A stretch of DNA of 64,000 nt from Herbaspirillum sp. LeCh32-8 (GTDB taxonomy: Bacteria; Pseudomonadota; Gammaproteobacteria; Burkholderiales; Burkholderiaceae_D), in the NCBI RefSeq assembly GCF_017814915.1, contig NZ_JAGIPZ010000009.1, positions 1-64,000 on the forward strand. The letters run 5' to 3'. The notes beneath the pieces are model-generated. The model made no database searches. It saw only the letters and a program-made list of their open reading frames with translations, and had not been told where the DNA came from. Below are positions 20,132-29,600 of the stretch, in pieces. Both the position numbers and the translations under genes were made by a program. Position 1 is the stretch's first letter, and each line of letters opens with the position of its first letter.

Positions 20132-21013
20132 ATGTTAGAACAACAGCTCATCAATGCCCTCTCGCTGGGCAGCGTGTATGCGCTCTTTGCGCTCGGATTC
20201 ACGCTGGTCTTCGGCGTGCTGGGCGTGATCAACCTTTCGCACGGCGCGATCTTCATGCTGGGCAGCTATGCCGCCCTGCTGCTGGTCGAGCAAATGGCGC
20301 TGCCGCTCTGGCTGGCGCTGATCCTGGCCATGGTGGCCACCGGCCTGATCGGCCTGATCGTCGACGTGCTGGTGCTGAAGCCTTTGCGTAAGCGCAATGC
20401 ACCTCACCTGATCCCGATGATCGCCACCATCGGCGTGGCCATCATGATCACCAACATTTCGCAGGGCATCTTCGGCGCCGAGAACAAGCGTTTCCCGGTG
20501 GGCACCATCCCCGAGGAAAGCGTCAGCCTGGGCAACCTGCACATCACTGCGGTGCAGGTGGCGATCGTGGTGATCGCCTTCGTGCTGATGGTGGTGCTGC
20601 TGGGCGTGATGCGCAAGACCCAGCTCGGCCGCGCGCTGCGCGCCATCGCCGAGTCGCCCAAGGCCGCCTACCTGCTGGGCATCAACGTCGAAGGCCTGTT
20701 CCTGCTGACCTCGTTCGCGGCCGCCGCTCTCGGCGGCGCTGCCGGCGTGCTGGTGGGCGTGTCCTTCAACGCGATCTCGCCCTTCATGGGCCAGCCGATG
20801 CTGCACAAGGGCATCGCCGTGATCATCCTGGGCGGCATGGGCGACATCCGCGGCGCGATGATCGGCGGCCTGTTCCTCGGTTTTGCCGAGGTGCTGACGG
20901 TGGCCTATATCTCGAGCGACTTCCGCGACGCGGTGGCCTTCGGCCTCCTGTTCCTGATCCTGCTGGTCAAGCCGTCCGGCATGTTTGGCAAAGTGCTGGA
21001 AAGAAAGGCATAA
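20132..21013 (+). CDS. livH: Branched-chain amino-acid ABC transporter permease LivH
   Basis: The 293-residue integral membrane protein begins MLEQQLINALSLGSVYALFALGFTLVFGVLGVINLSHGA, the standard LivH N-terminus, and has about eight membrane segments. The cytoplasmic coupling region is at ALRAIAESPKAAYLLGINVE. It pairs with LivM to form the channel. The start codon at 20132 has no strong ribosome-binding site. livM follows 4 bp after its stop. Confidence 0.95.
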   Translation: MLEQQLINALSLGSVYALFALGFTLVFGVLGVINLSHGAIFMLGSYAALLLVEQMALPLWLALILAMVATGLIGLIVDVLVLKPLRKRNAPHLIPMIATIGVAIMITNISQGIFGAENKRFPVGTIPEESVSLGNLHITAVQVAIVVIAFVLMVVLLGVMRKTQLGRALRAIAESPKAAYLLGINVEGLFLLTSFAAAALGGAAGVLVGVSFNAISPFMGQPMLHKGIAVIILGGMGDIRGAMIGGLFLGFAEVLTVAYISSDFRDAVAFGLLFLILLVKPSGMFGKVLERKA

Positions 21014-21017
21014 GACC

Positions 21018-21902
21018 ATGAGCTTTATGGAATGGTGGGATGGCTTCTGGGCCACCTACAACACAGTCATTTTCAGCATCGGCGTCAACGCCATGCTGGC
21101 CCTGTCGATCTACGTGACGCTGTCGTGCGGCCTGCTCTCGCTGGCCAACGCGGCGTTCATGGGCATCGGTGCCTATACCGCATCGCTGCTGACCATGCAG
21201 TACGACCTGCCGCTGCCCATCGCGCTGGCCGCGGGCGGCGTGCTGCCGTCGCTGGTGGCGCTGGTGATCGGCATCCCGACGCTGCGCCTGTCCGGCGTCT
21301 ACCTCGCGATGGCCACCCTGGGCTTCGGCGAGGTGGTGCGCGTGATCGTGCTCAATCTCGACATCACCGGCGGCCCCATGGGCCTGAACGGCGTACCGCC
21401 GTTGACCGAGTGGTGGCATATCGTGCTGATCCTGGGCGTGACCATCTACGCGCTGGCGCGCCTGCGCCGCTCCAAGACCGGCCGCGCCTTCGAGGCGATC
21501 AAGGAAGACGAAGTGGCGGCGCGCCTGATGGGCGTGAACGTGGCCGGCTACAAGCTCTTGGCCTTCGTGATCGGCGCGGCGATTGCCGGTGTGGCGGGCG
21601 GCCTGAACGCCCACTTCACCTTCACCATCGGCCCCAACAACTACGGCTTCGAGAACGCGGTCGACATCCTGACCATGGCGGTCTTCGGCGGCACCAGCAA
21701 CCTGATCGGCCCGATGATCGGCTCGACCATCCTGTCGCTGCTGCCTGAGGTGCTGCGCCACTTCAAGGACTTCCGCCTGGCCATCAACGGCCTGATCCTG
21801 ATCCTGGTGGTGCTGTACCTGCCCAAGGGCATCTGGGATCCTCGCCGCATCCGCGGCTTCCTCGGCCGCAATGCCGAACAAGCCGGAAAGAAGGTGAAGT
21901 GA
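21018..21902 (+). CDS. livM: Branched-chain amino-acid ABC transporter permease LivM
   Basis: The 294-residue membrane protein starts at the ATG at 21018 (MSFMEWWDGFW), with AAAGGCATAAG upstream. It has the family pattern AMLALSIYVTLSCGLLSLANAAFMGIGAY, GFGEVVRVI and the coupling region GRAFEAIKEDEVAARLMGVNV. It partners LivH. The stop codon overlaps the livG start (TGATG), so the two are translationally coupled. Confidence 0.95.
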   Translation: MSFMEWWDGFWATYNTVIFSIGVNAMLALSIYVTLSCGLLSLANAAFMGIGAYTASLLTMQYDLPLPIALAAGGVLPSLVALVIGIPTLRLSGVYLAMATLGFGEVVRVIVLNLDITGGPMGLNGVPPLTEWWHIVLILGVTIYALARLRRSKTGRAFEAIKEDEVAARLMGVNVAGYKLLAFVIGAAIAGVAGGLNAHFTFTIGPNNYGFENAVDILTMAVFGGTSNLIGPMIGSTILSLLPEVLRHFKDFRLAINGLILILVVLYLPKGIWDPRRIRGFLGRNAEQAGKKVK

Positions 21903-22663
21903 TGCTGTTACAACTCAACCAGATCAGCAAGAACTTCGGCGGCCTGCAGGTGCTGCAGGGCGTGAACTTCAACGTCAACGAAGGCGAGATCTTCGGCCTG
22001 ATCGGCCCCAACGGCGCCGGCAAGACCACCGTGTTCAACCTCATCACCGGCCTGTTGCGCGCCTCCTCGGGCAGCATCAGCTTCAACGGCGAAGACATCG
22101 GCGAAGTCGCTCCGCACAAGATCACCGAACGCGGCATCGCGCGCACCTTCCAGAACATCCGCGTGTTCAAGGAAATGACGCTGCTGGAAAACGTGGTGGT
22201 GGGCATGCACGACCACCTCAACTACGGCGTGGCCAGCATGCTGTTCAACCTCGGCGGCTTCCGCAAGGTCGAAAAGGAAGCGCGCGAGCGCGCGCTGGAG
22301 CTGCTGTCGTGGGTGCGCCTGGAGCACAAGGCGCACATGCTGGCCGACAGCCTGTCCTATGGCGAGCAGCGCAAGCTGGAGTTCGCCCGCGCGCTGGCCA
22401 CCCGCCCCAAGCTGCTGCTGCTGGACGAACCCGTGGCCGGCATGAACCCGTCGGAAAAAACCGAACTGATGGCCGAGATCGTCAACATCAAGCAGCGCGG
22501 TTTCTCGATCTTCATGATCGAGCACGACATGCGCTTCGTGATGGGCCTATGCGAGCGCATCGCCGTGCTCAACTTCGGCAAGATCATCGCCGAAGGCACG
22601 CCGGACCAGATCAAGAACAATCAGGAAGTGATCGAGGCCTACCTCGGCAAGGAAGAAGCATGA
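21902..22663 (+). CDS. livG: Branched-chain amino-acid ABC transporter ATPase LivG
   Basis: The 253-residue cytoplasmic ATPase has Walker A GPNGAGKTT at about 37-45, the ABC signature (variant LSYGEQRKLE), Walker B LLLLDEPVAGMNP and an H-loop in MIEHDMRFVMG. The LivG-type insert between Walker A and signature (NVVVGMHDHLNYG...) is present. The ATG at 21902 overlaps the livM stop; an in-frame GTG directly before it is less likely. Its TGA overlaps the livF ATG. Confidence 0.96.
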   Translation: MLLQLNQISKNFGGLQVLQGVNFNVNEGEIFGLIGPNGAGKTTVFNLITGLLRASSGSISFNGEDIGEVAPHKITERGIARTFQNIRVFKEMTLLENVVVGMHDHLNYGVASMLFNLGGFRKVEKEARERALELLSWVRLEHKAHMLADSLSYGEQRKLEFARALATRPKLLLLDEPVAGMNPSEKTELMAEIVNIKQRGFSIFMIEHDMRFVMGLCERIAVLNFGKIIAEGTPDQIKNNQEVIEAYLGKEEA

Positions 22664-23385
22664 CCGGCAACACCAAACCCATCCTGCAGGTCGAGGACCT
22701 GGCGGTCGCCTACGGTCACATCGAGGCGGTCAAGGGCATCAGCCTGACCCTGAACGAAGGCGAGATCACCGCCCTGGTCGGCGCCAACGGCGCCGGCAAG
22801 AGCACCTCGCTCTTGGCCATCTCCGGCCTGGTAAAGGCGCAGCGCGGCCGCGTGCTGTTCAACGGCCAGGACCTGACGCAGCAGTCGCCGCACAAGATCG
22901 TCGAAGGCGGCGTGGTGCAGGTGGCCGAAGGCCGCGCCACGCTGACCACGCTGACCGTCGAAGAGAATCTGGCGCTGGGCGCCTATACCCGCCGTGACAA
23001 GGACGGCGTGGCGCGCGACCTGCAGTGGGTCTATTCGCTCTTCCCGGTGCTGAAGAACCGCGCCGCCGGCCTGGCGGGCAACCTCTCCGGCGGGGAGCAG
23101 CAAATGTTGGCGATCGGCCGGGCGCTGATGGCCAAGCCCAAAGTGCTGCTGCTGGACGAGCCGTCGATGGGCCTGGCGCCGCTGATCATCCAGGAAATCT
23201 TCCGCATCGTGCAGGAGATCAACAAGACCGGCATGACCGTGCTGCTGGTGGAGCAGAACGTACGCCAGGCGCTGCGCATCGCGCAACGCGGCTATGTGCT
23301 CGAGACCGGCAAGATCGTGCTGGAAGACACCGGCGCCAACCTGCTGGGCAATCCCAAGGTGGTCGAGGCTTACCTGGGCGGTTGA
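22660..23385 (+). CDS. livF: Branched-chain amino-acid ABC transporter ATPase LivF
   Basis: The 241-residue second ATPase of the transporter has Walker A GANGAGKST, signature LSGGEQQMLAIGRAL, Walker B VLLLDEPSMGLAP and an H/switch region in LLVEQNVRQAL, with Gln where many ABC proteins carry His, as is usual for LivF. The start at 22660 overlaps the livG stop as ATGA. It closes the liv operon, with a terminator about 20 bp further on. Confidence 0.96.
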   Translation: MTGNTKPILQVEDLAVAYGHIEAVKGISLTLNEGEITALVGANGAGKSTSLLAISGLVKAQRGRVLFNGQDLTQQSPHKIVEGGVVQVAEGRATLTTLTVEENLALGAYTRRDKDGVARDLQWVYSLFPVLKNRAAGLAGNLSGGEQQMLAIGRALMAKPKVLLLDEPSMGLAPLIIQEIFRIVQEINKTGMTVLLVEQNVRQALRIAQRGYVLETGKIVLEDTGANLLGNPKVVEAYLGG

Positions 23386-23406
23386 TCGGCGCGATCGAGG
23401 CGTGAT

Positions 23407-23440
23407 GAAAAACGGCGGCCTTTTTCGGTCGCCGTTTTTC
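23407..23440 (+). terminator. Terminator of the liv operon
   Basis: GAAAAACGGCGGCC, a short T-rich loop and CGGTCGCCGTTTTTC form a hairpin followed by T residues. Confidence 0.85.
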
Positions 23441-23870
23441 TTGCGCGGCAGACAATCCGCGCCTGCCCTGGCACGACGAACGACACTGGGCCCCTGCTTT
23501 CGCAGGGACGACGCTGCGGAGATGACCAACACCACCCCACGCTTGAGCCACGCCCCTGCTTGTCGTTCCTGCGAAAGCAGGAACCCAGCGTCGTCAAGCT
23601 GACGCAAAGATGCGATGAAAAGCGCCGGTCTTTGGGTCACTGTTTCTTGCGCGGCAGAGAATCGGCGCCTGCCCTGGCGCGACGAACGACACTGGGCCCC
23701 TGCTTTCGCAGGGACGACGCTGCGGAGATAGCCAACAACCGGCCCACGCTCGAGCCACGCCCCTGCTCGTCGTTCCCGCGAAAGCGGGAACCCAGTGTCG
23801 TTAAGCCGACGTTGGGACACCACCAACGCCACTGGATCCCGGCCTTCGCCGGGATGACGACGGGAGGAAA
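23441..23870. repeat. Second repeat block: 206-bp tandem duplication with CTTTCGCAGG palindromes
   Basis: Unit A starts at 23441 and unit B at 23647 with TTGCGCGGCAGA. Both continue with CGCCTGCCCTGG, GACGAACGACACTGGGC, CCTGCTTTCGCAGGG and ACGACGCTGCGGAGAT, and end with a reverse palindrome of the form CGTTCC(T/C)GCGAAAGC. The last part (23820-23865) adds a CTGGATCCCGGCCTTCGCCGGGAT palindrome. The elements match those in the 5.6-6.1 kb block. No gene is seen between livF and tRNA-Leu. Confidence 0.72.
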
Positions 23871-23935
23871 ATGAACGCCAAAACAGTCGACATGAATGCC
23901 CCGCAAAATAATTCGTAAAAAATTCAAATTAGCTG

Positions 23936-23964
23936 TTGACCACCTCCTGAATTACCCTTAATAT
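23936..23964 (+). promoter_or_regulatory. Sigma-70 promoter of tRNA-Leu
   Basis: TTGACC (23936-23941), a 17-bp spacer and TAATAT (23959-23964), followed by a GC-rich discriminator. The predicted transcription start lies about 40 nt before the mature tRNA. The upstream 23905-23930 stretch is AT-rich, like an UP element. Confidence 0.8.
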
Positions 23965-24010
23965 GCAGCCTCTTTCAAGCACAGCAACAAGCAGCAACGC
24001 AGTGCAGAAG

Positions 24011-24095
24011 GCCCACGTGGCGGAATTGGTAGACGCGCATGGTTCAGGTCCATGTGCCGCGAGGTGTGGGGGTTCGAGTCCCTCCGTGGGCACCA
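24011..24095 (+). tRNA. tRNA-Leu(CAG)
   Basis: An 85-nt tRNA with acceptor GCCCACG/CGTGGGC, D arm around TGGCGGAATTGGTAGACGCG, anticodon loop TTCAGGT (anticodon CAG), the long class II variable arm typical of tRNA-Leu, T arm GGGTTCGAGTCCC and encoded CCA. It has its own promoter and terminator. Confidence 0.96.
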
Positions 24096-24101
24096 AAACA
24101 T

Positions 24102-24136
24102 AAAAGGTCGATTAACGAAAGTTAATCGGCCTTTTG
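24102..24136 (+). terminator. Terminator of tRNA-Leu
   Basis: AAGGTCGATTAAC, a GAAA tetraloop and GTTAATCGGCCTT (one G-U) form a hairpin followed by TTTTG. It begins 6 nt after the tRNA CCA. Confidence 0.88.
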
Positions 24137-24230
24137 CGTTTTTGGGCTCACGAGCAAAGCGCCTGCGCGCTTTGCGCGAGGGACTCGAAAGCCCGGCCTT
24201 GCAAGGCCGGGCGGGGTCGAGATACGTGAC

Positions 24231-24295
24231 CGAGTCCCTCCGTGGGCACCAAAACATAAAAGGTCGATTGATGAAAATCAATCGACCTTTTGCGT
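24231..24295 (+). repeat. Duplicated tRNA-Leu 3' end plus terminator
   Basis: The last 21 nt of the tRNA (CGAGTCCC through CCA, 24231-24251), the spacer AAAACATA and a second copy of the GAAA-tetraloop terminator (24258-24291, here perfectly paired) repeat the arrangement at 24075-24139. The copies are 156 bp apart. Between them lie two short palindromes (about 24153-24178 and 24191-24212) and GAGGGACTCG at 24179-24188, an inverted copy of the tRNA tail start. No tRNA body accompanies the second tail. Confidence 0.75.
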
Positions 24296-24314
24296 TTTCC
24301 GGACGCGCAATATC

Positions 24315-24350
24315 AAAGGCCGGTTCAGCGATGATGCTCAACCGGCCTCT
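24315..24350 (-). terminator. Hairpin downstream of pbpC
   Basis: AAGGCCGGTTCAGC and GCTCAACCGGCCT pair with one mismatch around GATGAT. It lies 39 bp after the pbpC stop; T content after it is modest, so it is a probable but imperfect terminator. Confidence 0.55.
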
Positions 24351-24388
24351 GTATTTGCATAAGCCGGAAATCCCCCGGCTCGTCTCCC

Positions 24389-26620
24389 CTAGCGTTTCGT
24401 CTTCCCGTCTCCACGCGGTCGCTCCACCGCGCCGCGCACTTCAAATCGCACGCTGTCCAACTCCTTGCCGCTCGCGTCCTGCAAGCTCAACACATGACGG
24501 CCCGGCCACGGCATCCAGTCGTAGGCCAGGTCTTCCTGCGCCTTGTTGGCGGCGATGCGCTGCAGATGCGGCTGCCCGGCTTTCATCACCGCCTCCGGCA
24601 TCGCCTTGCCGTCCAATACCCAACGACTGCCGGGCGGCACGCCTTGCGCGCGGAAGCGGATGCGCTGGCGCGCCGGCGGAATATCCGGGTCGAGCGCGCT
24701 CAGCATGCCGGCGGTGGGATACATGATCGCCGGCCGGATGTCGCGCGCGCGGGCGATCATGATCTCGGACTGCCCCGTACCCGGCAGGAAGTATTCGGTG
24801 CGTGCCGCCTCGACCTCGTCCTCGTAGCGAATCGCCCGTGCCTCGACGCCGGCCGGTTTGGCCGGCGGCGCGCCCGGTGTGCGCGCATGCAGGTACTGCA
24901 TCACCTCCTGCCACACCGGCGCCGCACCGGTGACGCCGGAGACGTCCCACATCGGCGCGCCCGAGGCATTGCCCACCCACACGCCCACGGTGTAGCGGCC
25001 GGAATAGCCGACCGCCCAGTTGTCGCGCATGTCCTTGGAAGTGCCGGTCTTGACCGCGCTCCAGCTGCGCGTGGAGAGCGCGTTTTCCAGGCCGAAAGTA
25101 CGTGCGCGGGCGCTGCGGTCCGACAGGATGTCGCCGATGATATAAGACGCGTCGGCATCCATCGCGCGGGTGAAGTGCGGCGCGGTGCCGGATTCATCCA
25201 GGCGCGTGCGCAACGGCGAATAGCGCCCTTGGTTGGCCAGCGCGCGATAGGCGTTGGCAAGGTTGGCCAGCGTGACATCGGCGCTGCCCAGCGCCAGGCT
25301 GTAACCATAGTAGTCGCCGCCCTCGCGCAGGTTGAAGCCGAGCGTCTGCAGGCGCTGGAAGAAGCGCTCTGGCGACACCATCACCAAGGTGCGCACGGCC
25401 GGGATATTGAGCGAGGAGCCCAGTGCGGTGCGCAGGCTGACCAGCCCCTTGAACTGCTTGTCGTAGTTCTGCGGAATGTAGAGCCCGGCCGAGGTCGCCA
25501 GATTCACCGGCGAGTCGTCCAGCAGCGAGGCCGCGGTCAGCCACTTCTTTTCGATCGCCAGCTCGTACAGGAAAGGCTTCAGCGTCGAGCCCGCCTGGCG
25601 CTGTGCCACCACACCGTCGACATTGGCCGCGGCCGACAGGCTGCCGCTGGAACCGACCCAGGCCAGCACCTCGCCGCTGGCGTTGTCGATCACGATCACC
25701 GCGCCGTCTTCGATGTTGCGTTCGGCCAGGCCTGCCAGCTGGTGGCGCAGCGACTGCGTGACGAAGCGCTGCAAGGGCGCGTCCAGCGTCGCCCGCAGTT
25801 GCTGGCCGGGCCGGCTCAACAGCTTGCGCGCCAGATGCGGCGCGAGCTGCGGCGCGTCGCTGGCGCCCGGCAGATCACGCTTCGCGGCCACGCGCGCCAG
25901 CGCCAGCTCGGTGGCGCCATCCATGCCGTTGCATTGCTCCGGCGCACCCTCTTCCTTGAGGATGGCGCAGGCGCGCTCGGCCACGCGACGCGGGGCGGCG
26001 TTGGGTGCGCGGATCAGCGCCACGGCAATCGCCGCCTCGCTCTGGTTCAGGCCGCTGGGATGCTTGCCGAACATCACGCGCGACAGCGCATGCACGCCCA
26101 CCAGCTCGCCCCGGAACGCCACCATGTTGAGATAGGCCTCCAAGATCTGGTCCTTGCGCCAGGAGCGCTCCAAGGCCTGCGCCACGAAGGCCTGCGACAC
26201 CTTCTGCGTGATGGAGCGCGCCGACGACTTGCGGCGCAGGTCGTCATAAATCAGCCCGGCCAGCTGCATGGTGATGGTCGAAGCACCGCGCGTGCGGGTG
26301 TGCCACAGATTGCCCCAGGCGGAGGCGGCCACCGCATTCCAGTCGATGCCGCTGTGCTGGTAGAAGCGCCGGTCTTCGGAGGCAATCAGCGCATTGCGCA
26401 AGGCCGGCGATACGTCTTCCAGCTTCACCCAGGCCAGCTTGCGCTCATCCATGTTGACGCGCAGGCGCTGCAGCAGTTCGCCGTGCCGGTCGTAGAGGCT
26501 GGCCTCGGACGGCAGGAAATCCTGCTTCACCTCGGCGAACGTGGGCACGGCGGATGCGGCCACGGGCGCCAGCAGCGCCGCGCCCAAGACCAGCGCAAGC
26601 AGCGTACGCGGCAGCCTCAT
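24389..26620 (-). CDS. pbpC: Penicillin-binding protein 1C
   Basis: A bifunctional peptidoglycan synthase of the inner membrane. From the ATG at 26620 (743 residues; another in-frame ATG at 26641 is possible) it has an N-terminal signal-anchor (LPRTLLALVLGAALLAPVA). A GT51 glycosyltransferase domain follows with SEDRRFYQHSGID and QKVSQAFVAQALE. The transpeptidase domain has AGSTLKPFLY (Ser-x-x-Lys), SLN and KTGTSKDMRD, and a PBP1C-specific C-terminal domain ends the chain. It lies 32 bp after the alpha-2-macroglobulin gene, the partnership seen in many Proteobacteria. Confidence 0.96.
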   Translation of the reverse strand: MRLPRTLLALVLGAALLAPVAASAVPTFAEVKQDFLPSEASLYDRHGELLQRLRVNMDERKLAWVKLEDVSPALRNALIASEDRRFYQHSGIDWNAVAASAWGNLWHTRTRGASTITMQLAGLIYDDLRRKSSARSITQKVSQAFVAQALERSWRKDQILEAYLNMVAFRGELVGVHALSRVMFGKHPSGLNQSEAAIAVALIRAPNAAPRRVAERACAILKEEGAPEQCNGMDGATELALARVAAKRDLPGASDAPQLAPHLARKLLSRPGQQLRATLDAPLQRFVTQSLRHQLAGLAERNIEDGAVIVIDNASGEVLAWVGSSGSLSAAANVDGVVAQRQAGSTLKPFLYELAIEKKWLTAASLLDDSPVNLATSAGLYIPQNYDKQFKGLVSLRTALGSSLNIPAVRTLVMVSPERFFQRLQTLGFNLREGGDYYGYSLALGSADVTLANLANAYRALANQGRYSPLRTRLDESGTAPHFTRAMDADASYIIGDILSDRSARARTFGLENALSTRSWSAVKTGTSKDMRDNWAVGYSGRYTVGVWVGNASGAPMWDVSGVTGAAPVWQEVMQYLHARTPGAPPAKPAGVEARAIRYEDEVEAARTEYFLPGTGQSEIMIARARDIRPAIMYPTAGMLSALDPDIPPARQRIRFRAQGVPPGSRWVLDGKAMPEAVMKAGQPHLQRIAANKAQEDLAYDWMPWPGRHVLSLQDASGKELDSVRFEVRGAVERPRGDGKTKR

Positions 26621-26651
26621 GGCGAAAGCCCTCGCTGGCATGCCGGCGTGC

Positions 26652-29600
26652 TCATTGTGCGGCCTTGACCACGATCTTCTGGTTCGGGATCTCGCCGAAC
26701 ATCTCGGGCGCATACATCGCCTCCACCCGCGTCGGCGGCAGGTTGAACTCGCCGGCGTTGTTCAGGCGCACGGTGTAGCTGATGCTGGTGCGGCCCTTGG
26801 GCATGGATTCGTAGTAGGCGCGATAGGCCTCGAAGCTGCGCTCCTCGTAGGCCATCCAGCCCAGGCCGCGGTCGCGTGGCTTGTCTTGATTGCCCTGCGC
26901 GATCACCGAGTCGCGCCCCAGCCCCGAGCCCAGCAGCGTGGCGCCGCCCGGCACCGGATCGCTGACCACCACCCAGGTCATGTCGGTCTGCGCGTCGATG
27001 TCCAGCGTCACGCGCAGCACGTCGCCGCGGGTGTAGACGCCGGCCTGCTTCTGCTCGACCGCCTCGATCTTGCGCACGATGCGGTAGCCGCTGGAGAACG
27101 GCTGCTTCAGCGGCACCGCAGCCAGGCTCTGCAACGTCACCCAGGGCCTGCCGCTGCCTTCCTGGGTGAAGCGCGCCGTCGCCGCCGCACCATCGGCCTT
27201 GGGCCATGGCAACTGCAGCTTGCCGCCGCTGGCCGCGCCACCCCACGCCAGAGTTTGGCTACCCACGCTGGCGCCGCCCTGCTCCACCGTCGCCCGCGTG
27301 CTGCCGGTGACCGGTTCGGACTCGAACTTGCGTGCGAATTTTTCCAGCGCGAGGCTGCCCCAGACGTTGGCGGTGGTGGTGCCCCAGTGACCGCGTTGCT
27401 GGCGACTGATGGCGCCGGCCACCAGGCGCGGCATGTCTTCACGCCAGGCAGGATTGTTCAGCTCCAGCAGGATCAGGCGGTTGGCGTTGGCGTCGCCGCT
27501 GCTCATCAGCCACCACCAGTAGTCGCCCTCTTCATTGGAGAAGCCCATGCGCGTGCCCTGGAAGTTCAGGCGCGCGCGCAGGATCTGCTCGGCCTCGTCG
27601 AGCTTCTTCTGGCGCTCGGGAATGGCGGGCACGCGCTGCAGGACGGCGACCCAGTCCAGCAGGCCGGAGGTCGGCCACTGGTTGGGATTGATCTGCAGCG
27701 AACCGAGCATGGACGGCTGCACGCGGTTGAAGCGCGACAGCGCCTCCAGCGCGGCCAGCTTGCGCACGTCGAGGTCTTTCTGCGGCGACCAGAAGTCGCG
27801 CGTGATGCGCCCTTCCACGAAGCTCGCCAGGCCGTCCAGCATCTTGTCGCGGCTGGCCTGCGGGATGGCGTAGCCGGCTTCGCTGGTGGCGGCCAGCAGG
27901 TAGGCCGTCAGCGTATCGCTGCCGCGCCGCGCGCCGCTGTCCGAGGGTGGGAAGTAGTAGGCCAGGCCGTCGCCGTCCAGATAGGTCGGCAGGTCCGCCG
28001 CCACCTTTTGCCAGCCGGCCTCATCGCGCAGGCCGATGGCCTTGGAGGTTTTCTGCTCCAGGCAGGAGAAGGGATAGTCGGCAAAGTAGCGCGTCAACGC
28101 CTCGCTGCCGCCGGCCAGGCTGGGCTTCAAGGCCACCGCCAGCCCACCGCGTCCCGGCAGGTTGCCGGCCGGCTGCGAGATCGGCAGCGAGACGCTCTTG
28201 TCGAGCTGGAACAGCGTGGCCTGCTGCACCGTCACCGGTACTGCGGGCGCCACGCGCTGGGTGAACTTCATCGCGTCCTTCGCACGCTGCCCGCCCTGCT
28301 CTTGCGCGGAAATCTCCCACGCCAGCTGGGTCACGCCTTCCGGCGTCTGCACCGGCCACACGACTTCGGCCGATTGCCCTGCCGCCACCGCGACTTCGCG
28401 CTCGGGCAGGTTCAATGCCGTCGCTGCGGAAGTGACCGCCGCGCCTGCGCCGGCGCGCGCCGACACCTTGATCTTCATGTCATGCGCGGTGGTGTTGCGC
28501 ACCGTGACGGCGCCGTTGAAGCTGTCGCCCTCGCGCACCAGCGGCGGCAGGCCGGAGATCAGCTGCACGTCCTGCGTGGAACGGATGTTGACGCTGCCGG
28601 TGCCGAAGTACGCCGTGCCGCTCTCGGCCACCGCGACGATGCGGAACGACGTCAGCGCATCATTGAGCGGCACCTCCAGCGTGGCGCGCCCTTCGGCATC
28701 GAGCACCACGCTGGGTTTCCACAGCAGCAGCGTGTCGAACAACTCACGCGTCGGCGCGCGGCCGCCGCCACCACCGGCCGGCGTGGCCTTCTTGCCGTAG
28801 TGGCGCTTGCCGACCACCTGCATCTGCGCGGTGGAGGTCTCGACGCCGTAGCTGCGCCGCTGCAGCATGGCGTGCAGCACGTCCCAGCTGGTGTTGGGTT
28901 GCAGCTCCAGCAGCGCCTCGTCCACTGCAGCCAGCGCGAACTCGGCGCCGGCGGCCGGCTTGCCGTCCGGCAGCTTGACCTGCACCTGCACCTTGGCGGT
29001 GGCGCGGATCGGATAGCTCGGCTTGTCGGTGCTTACCGTCACCTGCAGCTTGTGGCCGGCGTCACCGACGTTGATCTCGGCGATGCCGTATTTCCATGCC
29101 GGCTTGGAGAGATCGACGATGGGCCCCGGCCCCTGGTATTCGCGGAACTCATGCCACCAGTTGATCGGCTCCTTCCAGCCCCAGATAAAGAAGGAATACC
29201 ACGGCACCTCGCGCATGCGCCCGCGCACCGCCAGCACCGAGACGTAGACGTTGGGGCCGTACTCGGCCTTCACCGGCACGCTCACGGTGGGATCCTGGCC
29301 GGACAGCTGCACCACTTGCGTATCGATCACTCCTTCGCGCTCCACCGCCACCAGCGCCGTGGCGTAGCGGAACGGCATGCGCACCTGGAACTTGGCGGTT
29401 TCGCCAGGCTGGTAGTTCTTTTTCTCGGCCAGGATGTCGATGCGGTCCTGGTTCTCGCCGTCGAACCACAGCTCGCCGCGACCGGTCACCCACACCGAGG
29501 ACGAGGCGCGCGCTGCGTTACCCTTGGCATCGCTGGCGGAGGCGACGAGGTCGACGTTGCCCGGCTCAGCCAACTCGATATCGCAGATGAACATGCCGTG

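Noticed and set aside
23441..23870. CRISPR array in the repeat-rich region after livF
   Set aside because: The repeats are long, palindromic and few, without regular unique spacers or cas genes.
23958..24341. A 127-codon frame across the tRNA-Leu region on the minus strand
   Set aside because: It is translated from the tRNA gene and its duplicated tail (giving the familiar spurious C-P-R-R-D-S repeats); no real protein.
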